64,000 bases of DNA from NCBI GenBank assembly GCA_937876465.1, contig CALEHV010000043.1, positions 5,102 to 69,101 of the forward strand. The letters are read 5' to 3'. The DNA is from an uncultured Bacillota bacterium (lineage in GTDB: Bacteria; Bacillota_I; Bacilli_A; RFN20; CAG-826). A program made the position numbers and the translations under genes. The notes under the pieces were generated by a model. It saw only the letters and a program-made list of their open reading frames with translations, ran no database searches and had not been told where the DNA came from. Position 1 is the first letter of the stretch. The number at the start of each line of letters is the position of its first letter. Of this stretch, positions 11,001 to 17,966 are shown one piece after another.

Positions 11001-11045
11001 TTAAATATGAAGCCATTTACTTTCGTGTGCTACAAGAAAGGTTAA
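8013..11045 (+). CDS. Secreted type I pullulanase / debranching enzyme (GH13)
   Basis: Cleaves alpha-1,6 branches of pullulan, amylopectin or glycogen; 1010 aa from this start. I chose ATG 8013, which follows AAAGGGG and opens a signal peptide (MKKKLLSLIACVGVGAG); 14 upstream codons in frame overlap the previous gene and carry no signal. N-terminal part: beta modules with a CBM41-like segment (KIVLHYHNDDG), then a CBM48-like domain (about 300-410). The pullulanase hallmark appears as FNWGYNP. Catalytic regions: IMDVVYNH, GFRFDLMG (Asp630), YGEGW (Glu659) and SCHDN (Asp770). No clear lipobox, so probably released or membrane-tethered by the signal helix. Works with the amylase on branched glucans. 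Confidence 0.93.
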   Translation: MKKKLLSLIACVGVGAGLVVTSINYKPVFEPNDPSLGFEEEKVVDYNSPYKVVKADDAPAFVCPTKIVLHYHNDDGNCLNRRFYTWVTGVDGIERKADTEDWTATDMKLTLYLNRPGETSYDYRDMPSLFFIMKVAGTWAGQSEDIELKYEMFPPDENGTLEVWTIPGEGSSVEIYKTEAETKFPKIKTAKFTNWKTIHCEADEKPTYYKLYAFDKNYLKGTTDEQVANKQFHLFKQGTPNSNEFDISFNYTAKINVQYVIESEYSSNPGRIQRIVVSSENLYETERFEQYYTYSGNDLGVTYTDSLVKFKLWSPISAFVTVNIYNTGTPKSLGGDDACRRYEMNYTKGGVWEIGISSDELSLKGKYYTYSLTHSSGSVESMDPYAKACGINGLRGFIYDKDAPEANPEGWNTVPSKWDGVSGYDIQSPQDLSIYEAHIRDFTMDETWVSKQNNKRGTYKAFSEKGTTYSKNGKTVKTGYDHINELGVKAVQLVPVFDNDNDERPEKIKFNWGYNPLNYNCVEGGYSSDPYNPLARIVEYKDLIKSYSENDAHTRIIMDVVYNHVSSASSSCFTKVMPKYYFRYDEKWNYYDGSGCSNECKTDATMMSKYIVDSLCWWASEYKIKGFRFDLMGLIDSWTLRKAKEELYKIDPDIYIYGEGWTSGGYHGKIEKSGDTLINGGSETALVYQQLYDSSTSRGYVGAFNDAGRNALKGSNDDGYNQNPYPQWGFISQVDDVGGKSSIVADMMKGIHTGKGANPKQTVNYASCHDNYTLWDQLNYTHASSYTDKHVPVGRPAVTDMVAASLACHGVVMSSNGVAFIQGGEELYRTKMYGDAELAELMEKGTVRPFPDYVHYSEDPEVESATSDVRWFDNKVITHNSYKASDAVNSFKWDRKIEVDGVDVSSYNEIWAKTIKIHSQTAKYEYPDNLDTPKLNTWNVFDGSTTFGMWNGNTEGTSGYYFVVSNRKSSSSLGIGLDGANLLFASRNDYSYSGGNLNMKPFTFVCYKKG

Positions 11046-11062
11046 TAAGGAGGTAAAACAAA

Positions 11063-12211
11063 ATGAAAAATAAAATTAAATTATTATTTACTCTTATTGC
11101 ATTATCAGTTACTTCCTTAGCTTCATGTAACAATAATCCAGTAAAAGAAGACACAGATACTTATGTAACTGATGTTTCTTTAAACGTTAATTCAATTACG
11201 TTAGAAAAAGGTCAATACGCTAACCTTCAAGCAATAGTTTATACAGTGGAAGGACACACCTTTGATGGACAAATCCAATGGATTTCTTCAAATAAGAGTG
11301 TTGCCACTGTTAATGAAAGTGGCTTAGTAGTCGCTATTGGAGAAGGTAGAAGCTATGTATCTGCAATTGCAGGATATAGAGCTTCAACTTGTGTTGTTAA
11401 TGTTATTGATCCAAATGCTCCTATTGGCGATTCTTATATCATTTCTGAAAACTCAGTAACAATTCGTCCAGGAACAACAAAACAACTTTACACAACATTT
11501 AATGGAGAAAGCGTTTCTTCAGAATGGTCAACAAATAATGCTTCTGTTGCTACAGTTAACGAAACAGGTTTAGTTACTGCAATTCAAGCTGGTAAAGCAA
11601 CAATTAAAGCAACATACGAAAACGCAATTGTCGAATGTAATGTTACTGTAAGCAATGACGCTCCAGAACAATTTACCATTTCAATTTCTCCAACAAAATT
11701 AAATATCTTAAAAGGTGCGACTGCACAACTTAATGCTACAACATCTAAACCAGCAGATATTACTTGGTCCAGTGAAAACGAAAACATTATCACTGTCGAT
11801 AATACAGGTTTAGTTACTGCTCTTGCAGTAGGCAGCACATATGCAGTTGCAACTGCAAATGACAAAGTTGCTAAATGCTTTGTTGAAGTTAGCGAAGGCG
11901 AAGATGAAGACAAAGATGTTACAGTTTATTTCTTCCTCGACTACAACAATGTTGATGATGAAGATACAACAGGAACAAAACTTGTCGCTAAATTCAAATG
12001 GTATCAAAACGTACCACTTAAAGAAGCACCTATTCCTGCTAACCCAACTCAAAGTGCTGATCCAGCATTCCCATACTTTGTAGGCTGGTCAGCTCATACA
12101 ATCATTGATTCAAAAGCAGATCTTTGGGATATGGAAAAAGATGTAGTTTCTGGTTCATATCACTTAAATCTTTATGGTATTTGGTCAGATACGGAGGACT
12201 TTTCAAAATGA
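11063..12211 (+). CDS. Ig-repeat (Big_2) surface lipoprotein
   Basis: 382 aa with lipobox L-A-S-C (Cys22). Three Big_2-like domains follow (about 38-117, 126-200, 208-285), each ending in the usual pattern of V-A-T-V, a Gly-Leu-V turn, A-G-x-A-T-I and a Cys or Val strand. The C-terminal 95 residues resemble an InlB-type B-repeat (FVGWS and LYGIW). No enzyme motif. The AAGGAGG ribosome site is strong, and the stop overlaps the next ATG. Likely a surface spacer or binding protein of the starch complex, analogous in logic rather than sequence to Sus outer proteins; that role is inference. Confidence 0.78.
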   Translation: MKNKIKLLFTLIALSVTSLASCNNNPVKEDTDTYVTDVSLNVNSITLEKGQYANLQAIVYTVEGHTFDGQIQWISSNKSVATVNESGLVVAIGEGRSYVSAIAGYRASTCVVNVIDPNAPIGDSYIISENSVTIRPGTTKQLYTTFNGESVSSEWSTNNASVATVNETGLVTAIQAGKATIKATYENAIVECNVTVSNDAPEQFTISISPTKLNILKGATAQLNATTSKPADITWSSENENIITVDNTGLVTALAVGSTYAVATANDKVAKCFVEVSEGEDEDKDVTVYFFLDYNNVDDEDTTGTKLVAKFKWYQNVPLKEAPIPANPTQSADPAFPYFVGWSAHTIIDSKADLWDMEKDVVSGSYHLNLYGIWSDTEDFSK

Positions 12212-15114
12212 GAAAATTTAAAGCACTAATTCCTCTATTACTTGCAACTGCATTACTTGCAGGTTGTGCAGACAAAGGACTTCCTAAACCAAGTGGTGAT
12301 GGATCAATTACAAGTCCATGGGTTGATTTTAACATCCCTATGACTGAATTAAATTTTGATGAAGAAGAAATGTCTTTATCTATTTATAAAGGCGAGACAC
12401 ATCAATATGAATATTCATATTTGCCATTAAATGCGACTATTTCGCAACTTAAATGGGAAAGTGATGATGAAAGTGTTGCTTCAATTTCTGAGAGCGGATT
12501 ATTAACCGCTAATAAAGGAGGCCATGCAACAATTACTGTTTCTTCCAAAGCAGATGTTCCATGGCAACCAAAGAAACTTGATGTTGATGTTTTAATTGCA
12601 TTAGAAAGTTTTGAATTTGATGAAACTGATTTACATCTTGATTACAACGAAACCTATGAATTAGCTCCAACATTCTATCCTGAAGATGCAAGTGATAAGA
12701 CATTGAATTACACATCTAGTGATTCTTCTATTGCTACAGTTATAAACGGAAATGTTACTGCAAAAGCAAATACAGGTGAATGTGTTATTACAGTTACAAG
12801 TAATCAACTCTTAGGTTTCTCAAGAGAAATCAATGTTTCTGTCAGTGATAAAACAATTCACGTTGATTCTGTTGAAGTTGAATTACCTGAAGATACTTTA
12901 GAAGTCGGTAAACAAATGACTGCAGAAGCTAGTGTTACTCCAAGTGATGCAAAAGAATATTTAGAACATGGTGTTTTATTTGAAACAACAACACCTGATT
13001 TAGTAGACATTGATGGAGAAACTGGTGTAATTACTGCAAAAGAGCCAGGAACTGCAAAGATTATTGCTTCTTGTGAAGGAGTTGATTCTGAAGAAGCAGA
13101 ATTGGAAATCTTTGAAATTGTTCCTGATTCACTTGCCCTTACAAATAGTCAAGGAAGTGTGATATCTTCTACAACCATCAACATGTCAAACGATGAAGGT
13201 GAAGATACATATCAACTTTCTTATAAATATTTAGATGACGAATCAACTGAAGTTATTCCAAGCAGAACAAGCTTAGAATACCAAGTTCTTAATAATGAAG
13301 TTTTAACTGTTTCTGAAAATGGATTACTTACAATTAAGAACAGCGGTGAAACTGATGTTGTTTTAAGAGATAATCTTCATGAAATTGGAACATCAGTTCA
13401 TGTTGTTGTCACAATTAATGCTGTTTCAGTTACACTTCAAACTGAAGGAACAACTTTAGGTATTGGAAAAACAATGACCTTAAGAAGTTCAATCACTCCA
13501 TCAAACGTAACCGATGGAAGTGTTACATATTCAATTGATTCAACTAACTATGCAACATTAACTCAAGAAGCGGGTAGTTCTACTGCTGTTTTAACAGGTG
13601 TTGCTAAAGGTAATGTTGAAGTTACTGTTACAACAAGTAATGGTATTGAAGATTCCAAGATTATTTCAGTAGAGAAAATTCCTGGAAAATTTAAAGAAGG
13701 TACCCCATATATTGTTGGTAGTGCTGATTTTTCAAGCGGAACTTCAACTGGAAGTGACGCAAGCTGGGATGATGCAGACTTAGCATATGAAATTAAAGAT
13801 GATATTGTTGACCCATTATATACAGTTCAAAAACTTGCTAAGGTTACATTTAGAGCAAATGACCAATGGAAAGTTAGACTTGGATCAACATATTTAGAGA
13901 ATTCACAATACGAAAGAACCGAAGGCAATGCATTTGATGCAGGATATATGGCTTTCGATAGTGAAACCACAAACGTTAAAGTCTTAGAAGCCGGTCGCTA
14001 TGATATCTATTACAAGATTTATGCCGATACAGGTTATGAAGCAGTTTATATTAAGAAATCTGCTCCATTATCAATTGATAAGACATTAATTTATCTAACC
14101 CCATCTGATACAGAAGCAATTAATGTATCAAATGTTGCTGGAACATTAAGTGCAGTAAGTGATGATACGGGTGTTGCTACAGTTGCGCTTAACGATAATG
14201 TAATTACTGTTACTGCAGTTGCAGAAGGTGACGCAACAGTTACTGTTAGCGATGATTTATATTCATTAACATGTGCTGTTTCAGTTAGTGCAACACCAGT
14301 TACAACACACAACGTAACTTATTACTTACCAGATTCTGGTGATTCATCTCAAACAACCTTTGTTAGCGATATTATTCCAGTTGCTGAAAATAGTAACTTA
14401 TATGATGCTTTACAAAGTGTTACAGACGATATATTAGGATTTGAATTTGATAGTTGGTATGAATCTGCAAGTCACTTCAGAACTGATGATACTGATAATG
14501 ATCAAATTAGTGATGATGTTACAGTAACAAGTGATTTAACTATTTACGCAAAATACGTTAAAAACAATAGCCTTTACTATTACAATCAAACAGAAAGTAA
14601 AGATTATTACGTTGAAAAATCGTATGCAGAATACGGCATTGACGCTCCAAACGTTTATATTGGAACACATATATATTCTGTAGGAGGCGTTGAAGGTACT
14701 GAAGTTTCTTTAGGAACATCTTCCGGTGTATACAAACTTACTCAAACACAAAATTCTTGGGAAATTTTAAGAAAAGTTTCCTTTAGCGTATTAGACGTCA
14801 GTGAATGGTGGTATTCAAATTCTGCGCACACTCATATTTATTATGAAAACACATCATCTGTTGGTAATTTCTTAACGAACATATCTTTTGTTGATAATAC
14901 TTATACAGGATTCTTCCCTCTTGACGTTAACAAGTTTGTTGTCTGTAGATCCCCTTCAGATTCAACTGATTGGAACGTCTTCTGGAATCAAACTTTTGAT
15001 GCATATTTGGATCAACAAAGTGTTGGTGAATATAGTTATTCAAAAGACCACAATACCTTATACGTTCAAAATAATCCATCTGAAGGAAAGAAAAAGAATT
15101 ACACGTGGTATTAA
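12208..15114 (+). CDS. Large multi-domain Ig-repeat surface lipoprotein with putative glucan-binding modules
   Basis: 968 aa from ATG 12208, which follows GGAGGA and starts a lipoprotein signal (L-A-G-C, Cys20); the reading frame is open 28 codons further upstream inside the preceding gene. About five Big_2/Ig-like domains occupy residues 45-500, another lies near 620-700, separated by an aromatic beta module (about 500-615, TPYIVGSADF) that looks like a starch-binding fold. An InlB-type B-repeat (about 705-790) and a second aromatic beta module (about 800-968) end the protein. Probably the extended scaffold that presents glucan to the amylase and pullulanase. No catalytic residues were seen. 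Confidence 0.75.
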   Translation: MRKFKALIPLLLATALLAGCADKGLPKPSGDGSITSPWVDFNIPMTELNFDEEEMSLSIYKGETHQYEYSYLPLNATISQLKWESDDESVASISESGLLTANKGGHATITVSSKADVPWQPKKLDVDVLIALESFEFDETDLHLDYNETYELAPTFYPEDASDKTLNYTSSDSSIATVINGNVTAKANTGECVITVTSNQLLGFSREINVSVSDKTIHVDSVEVELPEDTLEVGKQMTAEASVTPSDAKEYLEHGVLFETTTPDLVDIDGETGVITAKEPGTAKIIASCEGVDSEEAELEIFEIVPDSLALTNSQGSVISSTTINMSNDEGEDTYQLSYKYLDDESTEVIPSRTSLEYQVLNNEVLTVSENGLLTIKNSGETDVVLRDNLHEIGTSVHVVVTINAVSVTLQTEGTTLGIGKTMTLRSSITPSNVTDGSVTYSIDSTNYATLTQEAGSSTAVLTGVAKGNVEVTVTTSNGIEDSKIISVEKIPGKFKEGTPYIVGSADFSSGTSTGSDASWDDADLAYEIKDDIVDPLYTVQKLAKVTFRANDQWKVRLGSTYLENSQYERTEGNAFDAGYMAFDSETTNVKVLEAGRYDIYYKIYADTGYEAVYIKKSAPLSIDKTLIYLTPSDTEAINVSNVAGTLSAVSDDTGVATVALNDNVITVTAVAEGDATVTVSDDLYSLTCAVSVSATPVTTHNVTYYLPDSGDSSQTTFVSDIIPVAENSNLYDALQSVTDDILGFEFDSWYESASHFRTDDTDNDQISDDVTVTSDLTIYAKYVKNNSLYYYNQTESKDYYVEKSYAEYGIDAPNVYIGTHIYSVGGVEGTEVSLGTSSGVYKLTQTQNSWEILRKVSFSVLDVSEWWYSNSAHTHIYYENTSSVGNFLTNISFVDNTYTGFFPLDVNKFVVCRSPSDSTDWNVFWNQTFDAYLDQQSVGEYSYSKDHNTLYVQNNPSEGKKKNYTWY

Positions 15115-15140
15115 TTTGAGTTAAAATTTTGAGGTTGATT

Positions 15141-16556
15141 ATGCAAAAACATGGTGTTTTATTAGCCATATCTTCTTTGCCTGGAAAATATGGTGTTGGA
15201 GACTTCTCTGATGAAGCTTTTAAATTCATTAATATTCTAAAAAGAAATAAGGTCGATTTATGGCAAATTTTGCCATTAAATCCAATTGGTTATGGACATA
15301 GTCCATATCAACCTTTTTCTTCATATGCATTTGATGAAATTTATATTTCATTAGAAGACCTTAGAAAAAGAGGTTGGATTGGCAAAGTTAAACATGTTAG
15401 AGCACGTTCAAAATCTAACTATGAACTTGCAAGAAAAATAAAAGAAGAAGCAATCTGGAAAGCTTTTGAATGTTTTAAACAATCTTCTAGAAATATGAAG
15501 AAACTTCAGAAGTTTATTGAAGACAATCCATACATTGATGAATACTCTACTTTTATTACTTTAAAAGAGTTTAATGACGGTTTTTCTTGGAATGAATGGA
15601 AAGTATTTGAAAATGATAGACCAGATGACTTTAAATACAACAAAGCAAAACATGCTTTTGTTCAAATGATTCTTTTTGACCAATGGAACAAAATCAAAAA
15701 ATACGCTAATAAGCGTAACATTGAAATTATTGGCGATGTTCCATTCTATGTTGGATATGATTCAAGTGATGTTTATTTCCATAGAGAATCATTCATGTTA
15801 GATCAAGAAAATAAACCATCATGTATTGCTGGTGTACCTCCTGATTATTTCTCAAAAGATGGTCAAAGATGGGGTAATCCAATTTGGAATTGGGATTATT
15901 TATATAACAATGATTTTAAGGCAATGATGGATAGACTTTATTTTGCATCTAAATTCTACGATATTATTCGTTTAGACCACTTTAGAGCTTTTGATTCTTA
16001 TTGGGCTATTAATCCTTCTTGTCCAACAGCGGTGGACGGTGAATGGAGATACCCAGATGGATATAGATTCTTCTCTCGTTTATTTGAAAAATATCCAGAC
16101 ATTAACTTAATTGTTGAAGACCTTGGAGACTTAAGACCAGAGGTTTTAACTCTAAGAGATCATTTCAATTTAGCTGGAATGAGGGAAATTGAATTCACAA
16201 TTTTTGATGACGAAGTTAACGGCAAGCATTTAGAACTTGAGAACCAAGTTTATTACACATCAACACACGATAACGAAACATTATTGCAATGGATTGCTAA
16301 TCTCTCTAAAAAGGATAGAAAAGCGTTATCTTTAAGCATGGATAAACTTGGAATTAAAGGTAAGAATTTAACTGAGAAATTAGTGAAATATTCTTTTCTA
16401 AGAAAAGAACGTATCTCAATTGCATCGGTTTCTGATATCTTAAATTTAAACAAAAAATATCGTATGAATATTCCGGGAGAAGTTAACGACGAGAACTGGA
16501 CATTTAAACTTAATAATTTCAAAAAAATAGGCAATGAATTAAGGAAATATTTTTAA
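15141..16556 (+). CDS. malQ: 4-alpha-glucanotransferase (amylomaltase, GH77)
   Basis: Transfers maltodextrin segments between acceptors in the cytoplasm, releasing glucose; 471 aa, no signal peptide. ATG 15141 follows GAGG at a good distance; TTG 15129 is in frame upstream but lacks a ribosome site. GH77 landmarks: GHSPYQPFSSYAF, IGDVPFYV, GVPPDYFSKDGQRWGNP, RLDHFRAFD (nucleophile Asp279), VEDLG (acid Glu326) and STHDNET (Asp377). It is the last gene of the starch operon and the only cytoplasmic enzyme in it, so it would process oligosaccharides imported by the ABC system. Confidence 0.95.
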   Translation: MQKHGVLLAISSLPGKYGVGDFSDEAFKFINILKRNKVDLWQILPLNPIGYGHSPYQPFSSYAFDEIYISLEDLRKRGWIGKVKHVRARSKSNYELARKIKEEAIWKAFECFKQSSRNMKKLQKFIEDNPYIDEYSTFITLKEFNDGFSWNEWKVFENDRPDDFKYNKAKHAFVQMILFDQWNKIKKYANKRNIEIIGDVPFYVGYDSSDVYFHRESFMLDQENKPSCIAGVPPDYFSKDGQRWGNPIWNWDYLYNNDFKAMMDRLYFASKFYDIIRLDHFRAFDSYWAINPSCPTAVDGEWRYPDGYRFFSRLFEKYPDINLIVEDLGDLRPEVLTLRDHFNLAGMREIEFTIFDDEVNGKHLELENQVYYTSTHDNETLLQWIANLSKKDRKALSLSMDKLGIKGKNLTEKLVKYSFLRKERISIASVSDILNLNKKYRMNIPGEVNDENWTFKLNNFKKIGNELRKYF

Positions 16557-16605
16557 ATTTCTTTTCTTAAGCCCATATTTTTTTGAATACTTATCAAAAA
16601 TTTGC

Positions 16606-16649
16606 ATCTACTTTTTTGAAATGCTTATTTATATAAGTAGATTTTTTTT
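16606..16649 (+). terminator. Rho-independent terminator after malQ
   Basis: ATCTACTT (16606-16613) pairs with AAGTAGAT (16635-16642), followed by a run of T. The loop is long (21 nt) and AT-rich, so the stem is weak, but its place between the starch and glycan operons fits. Confidence 0.5.
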
Positions 16650-16660
16650 AAAAACTACTT

Positions 16661-16666
16661 TAGAAT
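16661..16666 (+). promoter_or_regulatory. Candidate -10 box of the glycan operon
   Basis: TAGAAT lies 12 nt before the ATG at 16679 and no ribosome site is present between them, so the mRNA leader would be a few bases at most. No convincing -35 box. Confidence 0.35.
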
Positions 16667-16678
16667 AAATAAAATTGT

Positions 16679-17116
16679 ATGAGAGTGAAAACGGAAACTA
16701 AAAAATACAAAATTGGTTATACATCAGGTGTATATGATTTATTTCATATTGGACACCTTAATATTTTGAAAAATGCAAAAAAGTATTGCGATTATTTAAT
16801 AGTTGCAGTGAGCACAGATGAACTTGTAGAAAAGGCTAAAGGAAAGAAACCTTGGATTCCGTTTGAAGAGAGAGTAGAAATTTTAAAGTCAATTCGATAT
16901 GTGGACAAAGTAATTCCTCAATATGATTATAATGATAAACTAACACCTGCCTTAGAAAATAAAGTAGATGTGATGTTTGTAGGAAGCGATTGGAAAGGAA
17001 CTGAAAAATGGAACAAGATAGAGGCAGATTTGAATATGCACTCTATCGATTTAATTTATTTGCCTCACACCAATGGCACATCATCTACTATTTTAAAAGA
17101 AAAAATTGGAAAATAA
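16679..17116 (+). CDS. TagD/LicC-like cytidylyltransferase (glycerol-3-phosphate cytidylyltransferase family)
   Basis: Makes a CDP-activated alcohol from CTP and a phospho-alcohol in the cytoplasm. 145 aa, about the size of TagD. The N-terminus has the nucleotidyltransferase signature GVYDLFHIGHLN with the HIGH motif, then VAVSTDELV, and GSDWKG plus the Thr-Ser-Ser segment (TSSTILKEKI) near the end. The next gene encodes a LicD-family transferase, which uses CDP-alcohols, so the pair would decorate a surface polymer with phospho-glycerol, -ribitol or -choline. The substrate cannot be told from sequence. Confidence 0.88.
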   Translation: MRVKTETKKYKIGYTSGVYDLFHIGHLNILKNAKKYCDYLIVAVSTDELVEKAKGKKPWIPFEERVEILKSIRYVDKVIPQYDYNDKLTPALENKVDVMFVGSDWKGTEKWNKIEADLNMHSIDLIYLPHTNGTSSTILKEKIGK

Positions 17117-17120
17117 TTTT

Positions 17121-17966
17121 ATGAGAATTCGCAATTTGATTGAACTATCAGAAAAAGAAAGAAACGAGTTGAAACAAGTACAATTAGATTTGCTTGTCGA
17201 ATTTTCAAATTTTTGCAATGCTAATTCATTAACTTTTTATTTATTTGGTGGGACATTGCTTGGTGCAGTTCGACATCAAGGTTTTATTCCTTGGGATGAC
17301 GATATCGATGTCTGCATGCCGCGTTCTGATTACGATAAGTTTTGTGAAATTTACAAAGAAAATGAAAATTTTTTTCTTCAAAATACTAAAACAGATAAAA
17401 AATATTTTTATCATTTTTCAAAACTGACAAAAAAAGACACTACCTACAATGAATATCTAACGCAAAGAATAGGCCATATTAAAAATGTTTTTATTGACAT
17501 TTTTCCTATTAATTGTGTGCCAACAAAAAGGTCCTTCTCATATCTCCATTATAATTTTTGGGTTTTTATATTAAATAAAAAGTCATATCCAATTTCTTTA
17601 ACTCCATTGAAGAAAAAAAAGCAAACATTTACTTACAAATTAATGACAATAGTATCTTGGATTCTACTTTGGTGGTGTTCTTATCATTTTGCATCTATTT
17701 TAAGAGATCGTTTTATGAAAAAACACCAATATGCAAATAGCGGATTATGTATTGTAGGAACTAGACTTAAAAAATATTATCCTACTTCTTGTTTTGAAGG
17801 TGAAACTCTTGTAAAATTTGAAAACCTTTATATGCCTGCACCATTAAATTACAGGGAATATTTAAAAATAATGTATGGCGATTATTTATCTTTGCCACCT
17901 TTGGAAGAAAGAATTGCACACCATTATTTAGTAGAGTTTAAGGGAACAAAGAATGAGACTAGATAA
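17121..17966 (+). CDS. LicD-family phosphotransferase
   Basis: 281 aa from ATG 17121, 4 nt after the upstream stop; the in-frame TTG at 17106 overlaps that stop and is less likely. LicD hallmark near residues 38-70: LFGGTLLGAVRHQGFIPWDD followed by the acidic DDID motif. Family members move a phospho-alcohol from a CDP donor to surface glycans or teichoic acids, and the donor would come from the cytidylyltransferase just upstream. A hydrophobic segment near 180-200 may dock the enzyme at the membrane. Its 3' end overlaps the flippase start by 14 nt. Confidence 0.9.
   Translation: MRIRNLIELSEKERNELKQVQLDLLVEFSNFCNANSLTFYLFGGTLLGAVRHQGFIPWDDDIDVCMPRSDYDKFCEIYKENENFFLQNTKTDKKYFYHFSKLTKKDTTYNEYLTQRIGHIKNVFIDIFPINCVPTKRSFSYLHYNFWVFILNKKSYPISLTPLKKKKQTFTYKLMTIVSWILLWWCSYHFASILRDRFMKKHQYANSGLCIVGTRLKKYYPTSCFEGETLVKFENLYMPAPLNYREYLKIMYGDYLSLPPLEERIAHHYLVEFKGTKNETR

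Noticed and set aside
12124..12207. Earlier start for the large Ig-repeat lipoprotein
   Set aside because: The upstream codons overlap the preceding gene; the lipoprotein signal and GGAGGA site point to ATG 12208.
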